NCBI RefSeq assembly: GCF_050315115.1
Contig: NZ_JBNPOJ010000024.1
Coordinates: 1-21,868 of the forward strand
DNA length: 21,868 nt
Direction of reading: 5' to 3'
Source: Peptoniphilus_A sp022767005
GTDB taxonomy: Bacteria; Bacillota; Clostridia; Tissierellales; Peptoniphilaceae
In this document: positions 13,985 through 21,868 of the stretch, in pieces
How the letters are laid out: every line of letters starts with the position of its first letter
Position numbering within the stretch: position 1 is the first letter of the stretch
Made by a program: the position numbers and the translations under genes
The notes under the pieces: model-generated
Told to the model about the DNA's origin: nothing
Database searches by the model: none
What the model saw: only the letters and a program-made list of their open reading frames with translations

Positions 13985-16148
13985 TTTGTCTCCTCAATTT
14001 TTTTGCCAAATTGGAATATCTCTTCACAGTTTTATTGTTTTCAATCATTTTTACTAAATATTCACTCATGCCCACAAGGACAACCGCCTTTGACGCTCTA
14101 GTAATTGCCGTGTAAATTAAATTCCTCGTAAGTAGCATTGGTGCCGCTCGATAAAGAGGAATTACAACTACTGGAAACTCACTCCCCTGAGATTTGTGAA
14201 TAGTCATGGCATAGGCAAGTGCCAATTCATCTAAATTGTCAGAATTATATTCCACGCTTCTCACATCGTCAAAAATTACTGTTACTTTTTTGTTTTCCTT
14301 GTCAATTTTCGAAATATAGCCTAAGTCGCCATTAAAAACGCCTTTTTGTATATCTTGATAAAACTCATTTTCCACTCTTGTCTCAAGTTCATAATTATTT
14401 TTTGTCTGAAGAACTCTGTCGCCAACCTTGAATTTTTTCCCGAGAATTTCTATAAATTCTTCGCTATTATTTAAGTGGTCTTGAAGCACTTTATTTAAGT
14501 TAATTGTGCCGTGATTTCCCTTTTTAGTTGGAGTTAACACCTGCACATCTGCTTCACTTACATTAAAATAGTTGGGAAGCCTAGTCTTTACTAGGTCTTT
14601 AATAATTTCCAGACCCTTCATCTCTCCTCTTTCAGAAATCATAAAAAAGTCGCCCTCATTTAAAATTGGCATCTCTCCCTTATTTATTAAGTGGGCATTT
14701 TTTACTATCATGGATTGTTCTGATTGTCTAAAAATTTCCTCTAAGTTCACAGATTCAATTATGCCAGATTTTAAAATATCCGCTAAAACATTTCCTGCAC
14801 CCACAGATGGAAGTTGATCCTTGTCGCCAACTAAAATAAGTCTAGTGGGACTCTCAATTGATTTTAACAAAGTTTCCATTAAAATAATATCAACCATGGA
14901 CACTTCATCGAGGATTAGCACATCGCACTCAAGCTCTTCAATATTTGAAAATCCTATGTCTCCTGCAAATCCAATTTCAAGTAGCTTGTGAATAGTAAAA
15001 GCATCTCGTCCTGTCTGTTCCTTCATTCTCTTTGCTGCACGTCCCGTTGGAGCTGCAAGTTTAATGACTTTGCCCATGGATTCAAAGATGTCGATTAACA
15101 CTTTTAGAGTCGTGGTCTTGCCTGTTCCAGGCCCACCAGTTATTACAAAAACTCCTCTATTTATAGCCTCTTTAACGGCCTTTCTTTGCGTCTTCGAAAG
15201 TTCAATTTCTCTAAACCTCTCTGTCTCAATAATTTTTTTATCTATGTCAATTTCTTCTTCAAAGGAAATATTTAAGTCCTTTAATTTTCCCGCAACATAA
15301 TTTTCTGCGGCAAGATATCTCGCAATATAACAGTTGTAATTTTCGCCATCTCTTTCCACGAAAAAGTTTTTCTCAAGAGTTAATGTCTTTGCAATTTCGT
15401 CTGTATTTTCAAACTTTAAACCTAAAATATTTTCTGAAGCTCTAATTAATTTGTCTAAGGGCAAATAAGTGTGTCCATCTCTATTTGCAAGCATGAGAGC
15501 ATACTTTAACCCCGCAATCTTCCTAAAATCAGAATCCTTTTTTACACCAATACTCTCTGCAATTTCATCAGCCTTTTTAAATCCAATGCCCCTCACTCTT
15601 CCAATTAAATCGTAGGGATTTCTCATAACAATTTCTATGGACTCGTCGCCATATTCCTTGTAAATTTTTAAAATTATAGATGCCGGCAAGTTATACTTAG
15701 AAAAATAGAGAAAAATTTTGCGCATTGCATATTGTCTGTCTAACGCTTCCTTTATGTCCTTATATTTTTTCTTGCCAATGCCCTCCACAGATAAAAGTCT
15801 TTCTGGATTTTTTTCAATTACATCCAAAGTTTCATCCTTAAATTTATTTACGATTCGCTCTGCCATTTTTTCACCGACATGAGGTATCATTGAGCTTGAA
15901 AGATAACTTATTATTGCAGCTTCGCCTTCTGGCATAATTTCTTCCATATCTATAAAGGCAAACTGCTCTCCGTATTTGTTGTGATATGTAAAATCTCCCG
16001 TGAATTTATATTTTAAATTTGTTTTTAAAATAGTAGCAGAGCCAACTATTACAAGATCTCCATCTGTTGAATTAATTTTTGCAACAGTGTATCCATTTTC
16101 TTCATTTCTAAAAATAATTCTCTCCACAATTCCTTCAAGAGTAATCAA
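13965..16148 (-). CDS. recD2: RecD2-type ATP-dependent DNA helicase
   Basis: This 727-residue 5'-3' superfamily 1 helicase is of the RecBC-independent RecD2 class, acting in replication-fork maintenance and repair. An N-terminal OB-like region (about 1-75) is followed by helix-hairpin-helix segments (SVEGIGKKKYKDI, GRVRGIGFKKADEIAES). The motor follows, with Walker A GGPGTGKT at 338-345, APTGRAAKRM (motif Ia), DEVSMVD (motif II), GDKDQLPSVGAG (motif III) and the late AYAMTIHKSQGSEFPVV (motif V/VI region). Length matches the family. The start is TTG at 16148 with GAGGTG upstream; no ATG lies nearby before the conserved MITLEGIVERI-like start. It is co-translated with comF. A 12-bp tandem array lies ~40 bases upstream of its start. 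Confidence 0.95.
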   Translation of the reverse strand: MITLEGIVERIIFRNEENGYTVAKINSTDGDLVIVGSATILKTNLKYKFTGDFTYHNKYGEQFAFIDMEEIMPEGEAAIISYLSSSMIPHVGEKMAERIVNKFKDETLDVIEKNPERLLSVEGIGKKKYKDIKEALDRQYAMRKIFLYFSKYNLPASIILKIYKEYGDESIEIVMRNPYDLIGRVRGIGFKKADEIAESIGVKKDSDFRKIAGLKYALMLANRDGHTYLPLDKLIRASENILGLKFENTDEIAKTLTLEKNFFVERDGENYNCYIARYLAAENYVAGKLKDLNISFEEEIDIDKKIIETERFREIELSKTQRKAVKEAINRGVFVITGGPGTGKTTTLKVLIDIFESMGKVIKLAAPTGRAAKRMKEQTGRDAFTIHKLLEIGFAGDIGFSNIEELECDVLILDEVSMVDIILMETLLKSIESPTRLILVGDKDQLPSVGAGNVLADILKSGIIESVNLEEIFRQSEQSMIVKNAHLINKGEMPILNEGDFFMISERGEMKGLEIIKDLVKTRLPNYFNVSEADVQVLTPTKKGNHGTINLNKVLQDHLNNSEEFIEILGKKFKVGDRVLQTKNNYELETRVENEFYQDIQKGVFNGDLGYISKIDKENKKVTVIFDDVRSVEYNSDNLDELALAYAMTIHKSQGSEFPVVVIPLYRAAPMLLTRNLIYTAITRASKAVVLVGMSEYLVKMIENNKTVKRYSNLAKKLRRQNEIIGK

Positions 16149-16188
16149 TTAAAACACCTCGTGATTATTGTATCAATAATTTGCAATT

Positions 16189-16284
16189 AAATACAGAAAT
16201 AAATACAGATATTTATACAGATGTTAATACAGATTTTTATGTTGATGTTATTACAGATGTTAATACAGATGTTAGTAAAGAATT
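16189..16284. repeat. Degenerate 12-bp tandem repeat, about eight units
   Basis: Eight consecutive 12-base units read on the plus strand, consensus TAATACAGATGT. Unit 7 (16261-16272) is exact, units 3, 4 and 6 differ at one position, and units 1, 2, 5 and 8 differ at two to four. The array lies between the recD2 start and the pspC terminator. One plus-strand frame through it is open from 16145 to the TAA at 16319 and reads as NTDV-like tetrapeptides, but it has no ATG and no ribosome site. Confidence 0.85.
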
Positions 16285-16339
16285 TAATGTAATATGCTAT
16301 TATAAAAACTTTTTAAAATAAAACCAATAGTATTTTGCA

Positions 16340-16366
16340 AAAAGAAAAAGAGACCCGAAGGTCTCT
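16340..16366 (-). terminator. Intrinsic terminator of the pyc-pspC unit
   Basis: On the minus strand AGAGACC-TTCG-GGTCTCT is a seven-base-pair stem with the very stable UUCG loop, followed by TTTTCTTTT. The sequence AAGGTCTCTC of one arm is repeated exactly 13 bases further toward the gene (16358-16367 and 16371-16380). Confidence 0.92.
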
Positions 16367-16380
16367 CCTAAAGGTCTCTC

Positions 16381-16686
16381 TTAATAAAAATCTTCATCAG
16401 ATTTTTTCTTTTGTTCCTCATATATATTTCTGTAACTTTCTTCATATGAATCTGTCTTTGGTTCGCTGAATTTTTCTCCATAACTTTCGTCAATTACATT
16501 TTCACGAGGTTCTAGCGGAATAATAATTGCAAGAGCAATGTAAACCCAAATACTAAGCCCGCCTGGCACAATAAATAAAAAGGTAACAATTCTTACTATC
16601 GTTGAGTCAATACCCAAATATTTTGCTATGCCACCGCACACTCCTGCGAACATCGCATCATCTCTAGATCTATAAAGTCTCTTCAT
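16381..16686 (-). CDS. PspC-domain envelope stress protein
   Basis: The 101-residue protein starts at MKRLYRSRDDAMFAGVCGGI. The PspC core is clear: basic start, GVCGGIAKYLGIDSTIVRIV, then one membrane helix (TFLFIVPGGLSIWVYIALAI) and IIPLEP. The C-terminal ~45 residues are acidic and Tyr/Glu/Lys-rich (SYEESYRNIYEEQKKKSDED), probably disordered. PspC proteins sense or respond to membrane stress; no pspA gene is in the window. A start seven codons upstream is possible, but AAAGGAAGTGTAAA precedes the chosen ATG. It lies 66 bases downstream of the pyruvate carboxylase gene, with a weak possible promoter (TTGGGT, 17 bases, TAATTT) between. Confidence 0.9.
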   Translation of the reverse strand: MKRLYRSRDDAMFAGVCGGIAKYLGIDSTIVRIVTFLFIVPGGLSIWVYIALAIIIPLEPRENVIDESYGEKFSEPKTDSYEESYRNIYEEQKKKSDEDFY

Positions 16687-16752
16687 TTTACACTTCCTTT
16701 GTGGCATTAAATAAATTAATTCTGTTTAGTATTTTACCCAAGAAGAAATATT

Positions 16753-19700
16753 TTATTCAAAGGACAAGAGCAACTCTCCACTTTCTACCATATCGCCTTC
16801 TCTTACAAAAACATTGGCTACTTTCCCGTCGATATTAGCAACAATATTTGTTTCCATCTTCATGGCTTCTGCGATAAATAATTTGTCGCCCTTTTTAATT
16901 TCATCGCCTTCTTTTACCAAGACTTTTACAATTTTACCTGGAATAGAAGAACCAACTTCCTTTTCATTTTTTGGATCGGCATAAATTTTTTCTTCTCCAA
17001 AATTTTCTTTGTCCTTAACAGTTTCATCCTTGATGTTAATAGTTCTTCTTGAGCCATTTATTTCAAAAGTTAAATTTCTTGTACCATTGTCCAAAAGTTT
17101 TCCAACTTCAATTAATGTTACGATTAAAGTTTTGCCTTCTTCAATGGAAATTTCTGTACTTTCGCCCTCCATTAGTCCATGGAAAAATACATCTGAACCA
17201 ATCTTTGTAACTTCGCCATTTTCTTTTATATAGTCGATGTAATCGTCAAATACTTTTGGATAAAGTGCAGAAGAAATTAAATCTTCCTCACTTGGCTCTA
17301 TTCCCTTTTCTTCTAAATGCTTTTTGATTTTATCAAAGTCTTCATCTTCCAAAAGTTCGCCAGGACGAACTGTAATTGGTTTTTCTCCTTTTAATATCAT
17401 CTTTTGTAATTTTTCTGGAAAACCACCATAAGGTTGCCCCATCATTCCTCTAAAATAAGTCATGACAGAATCTGGATAGTCTAGGTTCTTGCCCTTTTCC
17501 AAAATATTTTCTGGAGTAAGGTCATTTTGTACCATGAAAATTGCAAAATCGCCAACCATTTTTGATGAAGGAGTAACCTTTACAATATCGCCTACCATTT
17601 CATTTACACGCTTATACATTTCCTTTACATCTTTAAATTTATGACCAAGTCCAAAACTTTCAACTTGTGGTTTTAAGTTTGAATATTGTCCACCAGGAAT
17701 TTCATATTTATAAATTTCTGTAGTTCCAGATTTTAAATCAGATTCAAAATTTGCATAAACAGGTCTTACTGCTGCCCAATATTTTGAAATATCTTCAGCT
17801 TTGTCCAAATCAATTTCTGTGTCTCTGTCAGTGTTTTTAAGAGCAGCTACAACAGAATTTAGAGCAGGCTGTGAAGTAAGTCCACTCATTGAGTTTACTG
17901 CTGTGTCCACGATGTCGACACCAGCTTCAGTTGCTTGCAAAATTGTTGCAACGCCATTGCCAGTAGTGTCGTGAGTGTGAAGATGAATTGGCAATCCAAT
18001 TTCTTCCTTTAAATTTTTTATTAATTTCTTAGCTGCATAAGGCTTTAGTAGTCCAGACATATCCTTTATGCCAATTATATGTGCTCCAGTTTTTTCAAGC
18101 TTCTTTGCAAAGTCCACATAATATTTTATAGAATACTTATCTCTATATTCATCTAAGATATCGCCTGTATAGCACATAGTTGCTTCTACGATTTTTTCAT
18201 TTTTAAGAACTTCGTCAATAGAAAGTTGCATACCTGGTAGCCAGTTAAGAGAATCAAAAATTCTAAATAAATCAATTCCATTTTTTGAAGATTGCTTTAT
18301 AAATTTAACTACTACATTGTCAGGATAATTTTTGTAGCCAACAGTATTATTGCCACGAATTAGCATTTGTAAAAGCATATTTGGCATTTTTTCACGTAGG
18401 ATTTTTAATCTTTCCCATGGATCTTCGTGTAAAAATCTGTACGCAACGTCAAAAGTTGCTCCACCCCACATTTCCACAGAAAATAATTTGTCCATATTGT
18501 AGTTTAATGCCTCAGCAATCTTCACAAGGTCAATAGTCCTCATTCTAGTCGCCATAAGTGATTGATGAGCATCACGCATAGTTGTATCAGTTAAAAGAAG
18601 TTTTTTCTCACTTAAAATATGTTCCTTTAATTTTTCTCCACCAAGCTTGTCAAAAAGTTGCTTGTAACCTTCAAAATTTTTCTTTTCAAATTCTGGCACT
18701 TGTGGCACATCAAAGTTCTTTTCCAAAGTTTTGCTGTCATTTACAACTCTTTCGCCAATAATCTTCATAAGCCTTAGTTCCTTGTCCTTTGAAGATTTTA
18801 TTTCAAAAAGTTCTGGATGCTCTTCGATAAAACCTGTGTCACAAATTCCTTCTTGAAATTCTTTTGTATTTAAAACATTTAACAAAAATCCAATATTTGT
18901 CTTTACTCCGCCAACTTTTAACTCAGATAAAGATCTCTTTGCCTTTCTAATTGTATCCTTCCAAGTTCTTGCTTCAGTAATGACTTTTACAAGAAGTGAA
19001 TCGTAATAAGGAGAGATGACTGCACCAGTGAACCCGTTGCCACCGTCAAGTCTTACTCCAAATCCAGATGATGATCTATATAAGTTAATTTGTCCCGTGT
19101 CTGGCATAAAATTATTTAGTGGATCTTCTGTTGTAACACGACATTGAATAGAAAAACCTCTGTGTTCAATTGAATCTTGACCTTTTATTCCAATTTCTTC
19201 GCTGTCAAGCCTGTATCCCATGGCTATTAAAATTTGTGACTGCACAATGTCGATGTCAGTACACATTTCTGTAACTGTATGTTCAACTTGAACTCTTGGG
19301 TTGACTTCGATGAAGAAGTGATCGCCCTTTGAATCCACTAAAAATTCCACAGTTCCTGCATTAGAATAACCAATTGATCTAGCAATTTTTAAGGCATCTT
19401 CACAAATTTCCTCTCTAAGTGCTTTTGGTAGCGAAAAAGCTGGAGTATACTCAATTACTTTTTGATGACGTCTTTGAATTGAGCAGTCTCTTTCATATAA
19501 GTGAACAATATTTCCATATTCATCGCCTAAAATTTGTACTTCAATATGTTTTGGCTTGTGAAGATATTTTTCTATGAACATCGAATCGTCGCCAAAAGCT
19601 TTTTTTGCCTCATCCTTTGCAGATTCAAATTTTTCCAAAAGTTCATCTTCACTTTCAGCAATTCTCATTCCTCTACCGCCACCACCAGCAGCAGCTTTTA

Positions 19701-20178
19701 TCATTACAGGATATCCGCAAGATTTTGCAAATAAAATTGCCTCTTCCTCATTTTTTATTGGTCTTTCAATACCGGGAATAGTTGCAACTCCAGCTTCCTT
19801 TGCCACAATTTTTGAAGTTATCTTGTCTCCAAGTTTTTCCATTACTTCTGAACTTGGACCAATAAAAGTAATTCCTTCTTCTTCACATTTTCTAGCAAAT
19901 TCAGGATTTTCAGACAAAAATCCATATCCAGGGTGAATTGCATCTACACCCTTTTTCTTTGCAAGACTAATTATCTCGTCGATGTCAAGATAGGCATCAA
20001 GAGGTGACTTTCCCTTTCCAATGAGATAAGATTCATCAGCCTTAGTCCTAAAAAGTGCAAGCTTATCTTCTTCAGAATATATTGCAACTGAGCGAATCCC
20101 CATTTCTCTAGCCGCTCTAAATATTCTAATTGCAATTTCGCCACGATTTGCTACTAAAATTCTTTTGAACTTCTTCAT
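16753..20178 (-). CDS. pyc: Pyruvate carboxylase
   Basis: This 1141-residue single-chain biotin enzyme carboxylates pyruvate to oxaloacetate with ATP and bicarbonate, feeding aspartate and partial citric-acid-cycle pathways. The biotin carboxylase domain spans about 1-450 (ILVANRGEIAIRIFRAAREM at 7-26, ATP-grasp loop AAAGGGGRGMR around 162-172, EVNPRVQVEHTVTE). The carboxyltransferase domain is about 525-1000 (LLLTDTTMRDAHQSLMATRM, then LHTHDTTGNG and IKDMSGLLKP). The C-terminal biotinyl domain has EAMKMETNI with the biotin Lys at 1107. All catalytic parts are intact and the length is standard. Start ATG at 20178 follows GGGAGGATATT. No biotin ligase is in the window. Confidence 0.97.
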   Translation of the reverse strand: MKKFKRILVANRGEIAIRIFRAAREMGIRSVAIYSEEDKLALFRTKADESYLIGKGKSPLDAYLDIDEIISLAKKKGVDAIHPGYGFLSENPEFARKCEEEGITFIGPSSEVMEKLGDKITSKIVAKEAGVATIPGIERPIKNEEEAILFAKSCGYPVMIKAAAGGGGRGMRIAESEDELLEKFESAKDEAKKAFGDDSMFIEKYLHKPKHIEVQILGDEYGNIVHLYERDCSIQRRHQKVIEYTPAFSLPKALREEICEDALKIARSIGYSNAGTVEFLVDSKGDHFFIEVNPRVQVEHTVTEMCTDIDIVQSQILIAMGYRLDSEEIGIKGQDSIEHRGFSIQCRVTTEDPLNNFMPDTGQINLYRSSSGFGVRLDGGNGFTGAVISPYYDSLLVKVITEARTWKDTIRKAKRSLSELKVGGVKTNIGFLLNVLNTKEFQEGICDTGFIEEHPELFEIKSSKDKELRLMKIIGERVVNDSKTLEKNFDVPQVPEFEKKNFEGYKQLFDKLGGEKLKEHILSEKKLLLTDTTMRDAHQSLMATRMRTIDLVKIAEALNYNMDKLFSVEMWGGATFDVAYRFLHEDPWERLKILREKMPNMLLQMLIRGNNTVGYKNYPDNVVVKFIKQSSKNGIDLFRIFDSLNWLPGMQLSIDEVLKNEKIVEATMCYTGDILDEYRDKYSIKYYVDFAKKLEKTGAHIIGIKDMSGLLKPYAAKKLIKNLKEEIGLPIHLHTHDTTGNGVATILQATEAGVDIVDTAVNSMSGLTSQPALNSVVAALKNTDRDTEIDLDKAEDISKYWAAVRPVYANFESDLKSGTTEIYKYEIPGGQYSNLKPQVESFGLGHKFKDVKEMYKRVNEMVGDIVKVTPSSKMVGDFAIFMVQNDLTPENILEKGKNLDYPDSVMTYFRGMMGQPYGGFPEKLQKMILKGEKPITVRPGELLEDEDFDKIKKHLEEKGIEPSEEDLISSALYPKVFDDYIDYIKENGEVTKIGSDVFFHGLMEGESTEISIEEGKTLIVTLIEVGKLLDNGTRNLTFEINGSRRTINIKDETVKDKENFGEEKIYADPKNEKEVGSSIPGKIVKVLVKEGDEIKKGDKLFIAEAMKMETNIVANIDGKVANVFVREGDMVESGELLLSFE

Positions 20179-20202
20179 AATATCCTCCCTTTAGTTTTAC
20201 AT

Positions 20203-20231
20203 ATTATACATCAAATATAGACTAAAGTGTA
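20203..20231 (-). promoter_or_regulatory. Possible pyc promoter
   Basis: A perfect TATAAT (20203-20208 on the minus strand) lies about 25 bases upstream of the pyc start. The box 17 bases before it (TACACT, 20226-20231) is a poor -35, so the promoter may be weak or activator-dependent. Confidence 0.4.
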
Positions 20232-20260
20232 GAATCAGCAAATAAAAATCTTAATTTCCT

Positions 20261-20422
20261 CTAAACTTGCAATAAGTATCCAAAGTTCAATTTTTTATTT
20301 TGAATTTTCGTATCTAAATTATTATCTACTCCAAAACTAAAAGAGTTTAAAATTAATTTGCTTAAAATAATTTTTGAAAACTCATCGCCTTTATAGTGAT
20401 AAAATAAAAAATTTGCATCCAT
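20261..20422 (-). CDS. Possible 53-residue small protein, unknown
   Basis: An open frame starts MDANFLFYHYKGDEFSKIIL and ends NFGYLLQV. AAAAAGGAC lies about nine bases before the ATG, an acceptable ribosome site. The frame lies on the same strand as pyc, 82 bases upstream of it, in a 358-base gap otherwise holding only a terminator and the pyc promoter. Composition (Lys, Asn, Phe, Leu, Ile) is what AT-rich random sequence would also give, and I recognise no family. It could be a real small protein, a leader peptide for pyc, or chance. Confidence 0.3.
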   Translation of the reverse strand: MDANFLFYHYKGDEFSKIILSKLILNSFSFGVDNNLDTKIQNKKLNFGYLLQV

Positions 20423-20483
20423 TATTAAATGTCCTTTTTATCTATTATGGATTTTACTCTCAAGCAACAAAATTACCATTATA

Positions 20484-20522
20484 TGCAAAAAGGAACCAAG
20501 CATTAAGCTCAGTTCCCTTTTT
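20484..20522 (-). terminator. Intrinsic terminator of the surface-protein gene
   Basis: On the minus strand GGGAAC..GAGC pairs with GCTT..GTTCC around a short TTAAT loop, flanked by a run of A and a run of T. It is 15 bases downstream of the surface-protein stop codon. A-rich and T-rich arms allow some function on both strands. Confidence 0.88.
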
Positions 20523-20536
20523 AATTGTCGCTAATA

Positions 20537-21868
20537 TTATTTAGCAATTTCTCTTGTTATGACAACTTCTTTTGTAGTTCCATTCCAGATGATATCCTTG
20601 CCATCTTTTAATCCCAATGCTCTAGCTATATTTGCTATTGGTAACATTGTTCTGTCGTTTTTTATGACTGGTTTTACATCACTTTCGTAAACTTTTCCAT
20701 TTACTATTATTTCCTTTGTATCTACTGGTATTTTTACTACATTTTCTTTGTCTATTAGGATTACTGTTCTGTTTTCATTATCCCATTGAACATTAAATCC
20801 TAAGGCTTCTGCTACAAATCTAATTGGCAACATTGTTCTGCCTTTTTCAATAAATGGTGCAACGTCAATATTTATATTTTCTTCTACACCGTCTATTGAT
20901 TTTCTCATTGTCTTAGGACCAATTACTAATCTTACTTCTAATTTTGTTGAATTAGATTTATTAGCTGCATTTATTATACTTGGTTTTTTTGTTGTGTTTG
21001 TTGTTACTTTTGTTGTTGATGTTGAATCTGAATGTCTTGGCAACCACGGTGTATACCAATATTCATCTGAGTTATCATCTCTTCCAGATGTGTGTCCTAT
21101 TACGCTAATAACAATGTCTTCAGACTCTTTTGTTTTTGTATCAGTAACTGTTATGATAATTGGTCCGTCAACATTGCTGCCTGGATTAACAACAATTTCA
21201 CCTTTTCCATTTATTACACTTGGAATATTCTTGCGATCTTCATCTTTTCCAACAACTTTTATATTGTCAGTGTTCTTAATAATTACGCCTGTACCTTGAT
21301 CTTCGTTAATTGGAAGGACAGATTTTTTATTAGTAACATCTATCTCGTCATCAAGACTTGTGCTAGGTGTTGTACCAGGTGTTACTGGTTTTGTTCCTGG
21401 TGTTACTGGTTTCGTTCCAGCTTTTTCTTTGAAGTTTGCATTTACTGTTATGTCTTTGTCTATTGCTGTCTTGCTATCTAATGCTGGTGTCCACTTTTCA
21501 AATTCGTATCCCTTTGCTGGTGTTGTAGCTGGTGCTGTAATATCTGCTAATGTTTTGTTTGCTGTCTTTAATACATATACTGTATTTGCTTCTGCTACTG
21601 TTCCCTTGCTTGCGTCTGCTGTTTCGAATTTTACTGTCCAGTATTTATTTGGATCTGGATTTGGTTTTACACTTGAATTTACTGGTCCTACTATTTCTGG
21701 ATCCACTGGTGTTACTGGTGGCAATGCTTTTGCTTTGTATATTGCATCAAATTCTTGTGATACTACTTCGCCTTCTGTTGGAACTGTGCTATCCCATTCT
21801 TTAAATTCTTTTGTTTTATCTTTGTAGATAGCTTTTGCTGGGATTTCTTTTGTTACTTTTTCGTTATC
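20537..21868 (-). CDS. Modular surface protein with C-terminal copper-amine-oxidase-like stalk domain (5' end outside window)
   Basis: The frame is open to the window edge, so the N-terminus and any signal peptide are missing; 443 residues are visible. A TTG at 21724 is only an internal Leu codon. In order: a partial repeat ending EFDAIYKAK; a complete Listeria-Bacteroides-like repeat (YWTVKFETADASKGTVAEAN through GYEFEKWTPALDSKTAIDKD to VNANFKEKA); a Pro/Thr linker with GTKPVTP repeats; a beta-rich region with DGPIIITVTDTKTKESED; a Ser/Thr-rich spacer; and a copper-amine-oxidase N-terminal-like domain (about the last 130 residues, with two copies of RTMLPIRFVAEALGFNVQWD / RTMLPIANIARALGLKDGKD). 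There is no LPXTG motif, so wall attachment must be by another route. Such proteins are common in anaerobic cocci; adhesion is inferred. Confidence 0.8.
   Translation of the reverse strand, partial: DNEKVTKEIPAKAIYKDKTKEFKEWDSTVPTEGEVVSQEFDAIYKAKALPPVTPVDPEIVGPVNSSVKPNPDPNKYWTVKFETADASKGTVAEANTVYVLKTANKTLADITAPATTPAKGYEFEKWTPALDSKTAIDKDITVNANFKEKAGTKPVTPGTKPVTPGTTPSTSLDDEIDVTNKKSVLPINEDQGTGVIIKNTDNIKVVGKDEDRKNIPSVINGKGEIVVNPGSNVDGPIIITVTDTKTKESEDIVISVIGHTSGRDDNSDEYWYTPWLPRHSDSTSTTKVTTNTTKKPSIINAANKSNSTKLEVRLVIGPKTMRKSIDGVEENINIDVAPFIEKGRTMLPIRFVAEALGFNVQWDNENRTVILIDKENVVKIPVDTKEIIVNGKVYESDVKPVIKNDRTMLPIANIARALGLKDGKDIIWNGTTKEVVITREIAK
21375..21416. repeat. 21-bp tandem repeat in the surface-protein linker
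   Basis: Two adjacent 21-base units (21375-21395 and 21396-21416) differ at two positions and encode repeats of GTKPVTP, with partial copies on both sides. This is typical slippage-prone Pro/Thr linker DNA in surface proteins. Confidence 0.8.

Noticed and set aside
13382..16148. A competence (DNA uptake) locus, because of comF.
   Set aside because: There is no ComEA/ComEC, ComFA or pilus gene in the window; comF next to recD2 alone does not show competence.
16145..16321. Plus-strand open frame through the 12-bp repeats (NTDV tetrapeptide repeat).
   Set aside because: There is no ATG and no ribosome site, and a period divisible by three keeps any stop-free unit open by chance.
21360..21827. 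Long plus-strand open frames opposite the surface protein.
   Set aside because: They are shadows of repetitive Thr/Val/Pro coding sequence on the minus strand, with no ribosome sites or family resemblance.

Overview
This is an AT-rich stretch of ordinary bacterial chromosome, with low-GC Firmicutes style ribosome binding sites, promoters and intrinsic terminators. The combination of a type III glutamine synthetase, a single-chain pyruvate carboxylase, RecD2, and a surface protein ending in a copper-amine-oxidase-like 'stalk' domain fits an anaerobic coccus-type Firmicute (Tissierellia/Peptoniphilaceae, for example Peptoniphilus, Anaerococcus or relatives). The genus is an inference and is not proven. 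I see no phage, transposon, CRISPR array, tRNA or rRNA. Nearly all genes are on the minus strand; only NAD kinase and a YihY-type membrane protein are on the plus strand.

Layout from left to right. (1) 17-3324, minus strand: a probable operon read right to left. It holds a diacylglycerol-kinase-like lipid kinase, a LacI-family repressor, a small LuxR-type regulator with a degenerate receiver-like N-terminus, and a CmpB-family membrane protein. (2) 3420-4490, minus: two envelope-type helical proteins (a DUF948-like anchor and a YtxH protein), closed by a strong terminator. (3) 4609-4793, minus: an unannotated, rod-shaped small RNA gene with a near-perfect promoter and its own terminator, best read as 6S RNA. 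(4) 4825-6585: an RluA-family pseudouridine synthase and NAD kinase, transcribed divergently from overlapping promoters. (5) 6671-10347, minus: glnN (glutamine synthetase III) directly upstream of pyrG (CTP synthase). The glnN leader carries a promoter followed by an intrinsic terminator, that is, a candidate attenuator. (6) 10470-12379, minus: a two-component system (OmpR-type regulator plus membrane histidine kinase), divergent from yihY (12462-13385) with overlapping promoters. (7) 13382-16148, minus: recD2 and comF, overlapping. A degenerate 12-bp tandem array lies upstream of recD2. (8) 16381-20178, minus: pyruvate carboxylase followed by a PspC-domain protein. (9) 20261-20422, minus: a 53-codon possible small gene. 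(10) 20537-21868, minus: the C-terminal part of a large modular surface protein, cut by the window edge.

Functionally the window mixes nitrogen and nucleotide supply (glutamine made by GlnN is the amide donor for PyrG), anaplerosis (pyruvate carboxylase), NADP supply, DNA repair or uptake (RecD2, ComF), envelope homeostasis (lipid kinase, YtxH, PspC, YihY, two-component system) and global transcription control (6S RNA). I did not find a convincing new multi-gene system. The most interesting unexplained signals are non-coding: the 6S candidate, the glnN leader, the 12-bp repeat array and two pairs of overlapping divergent promoters.
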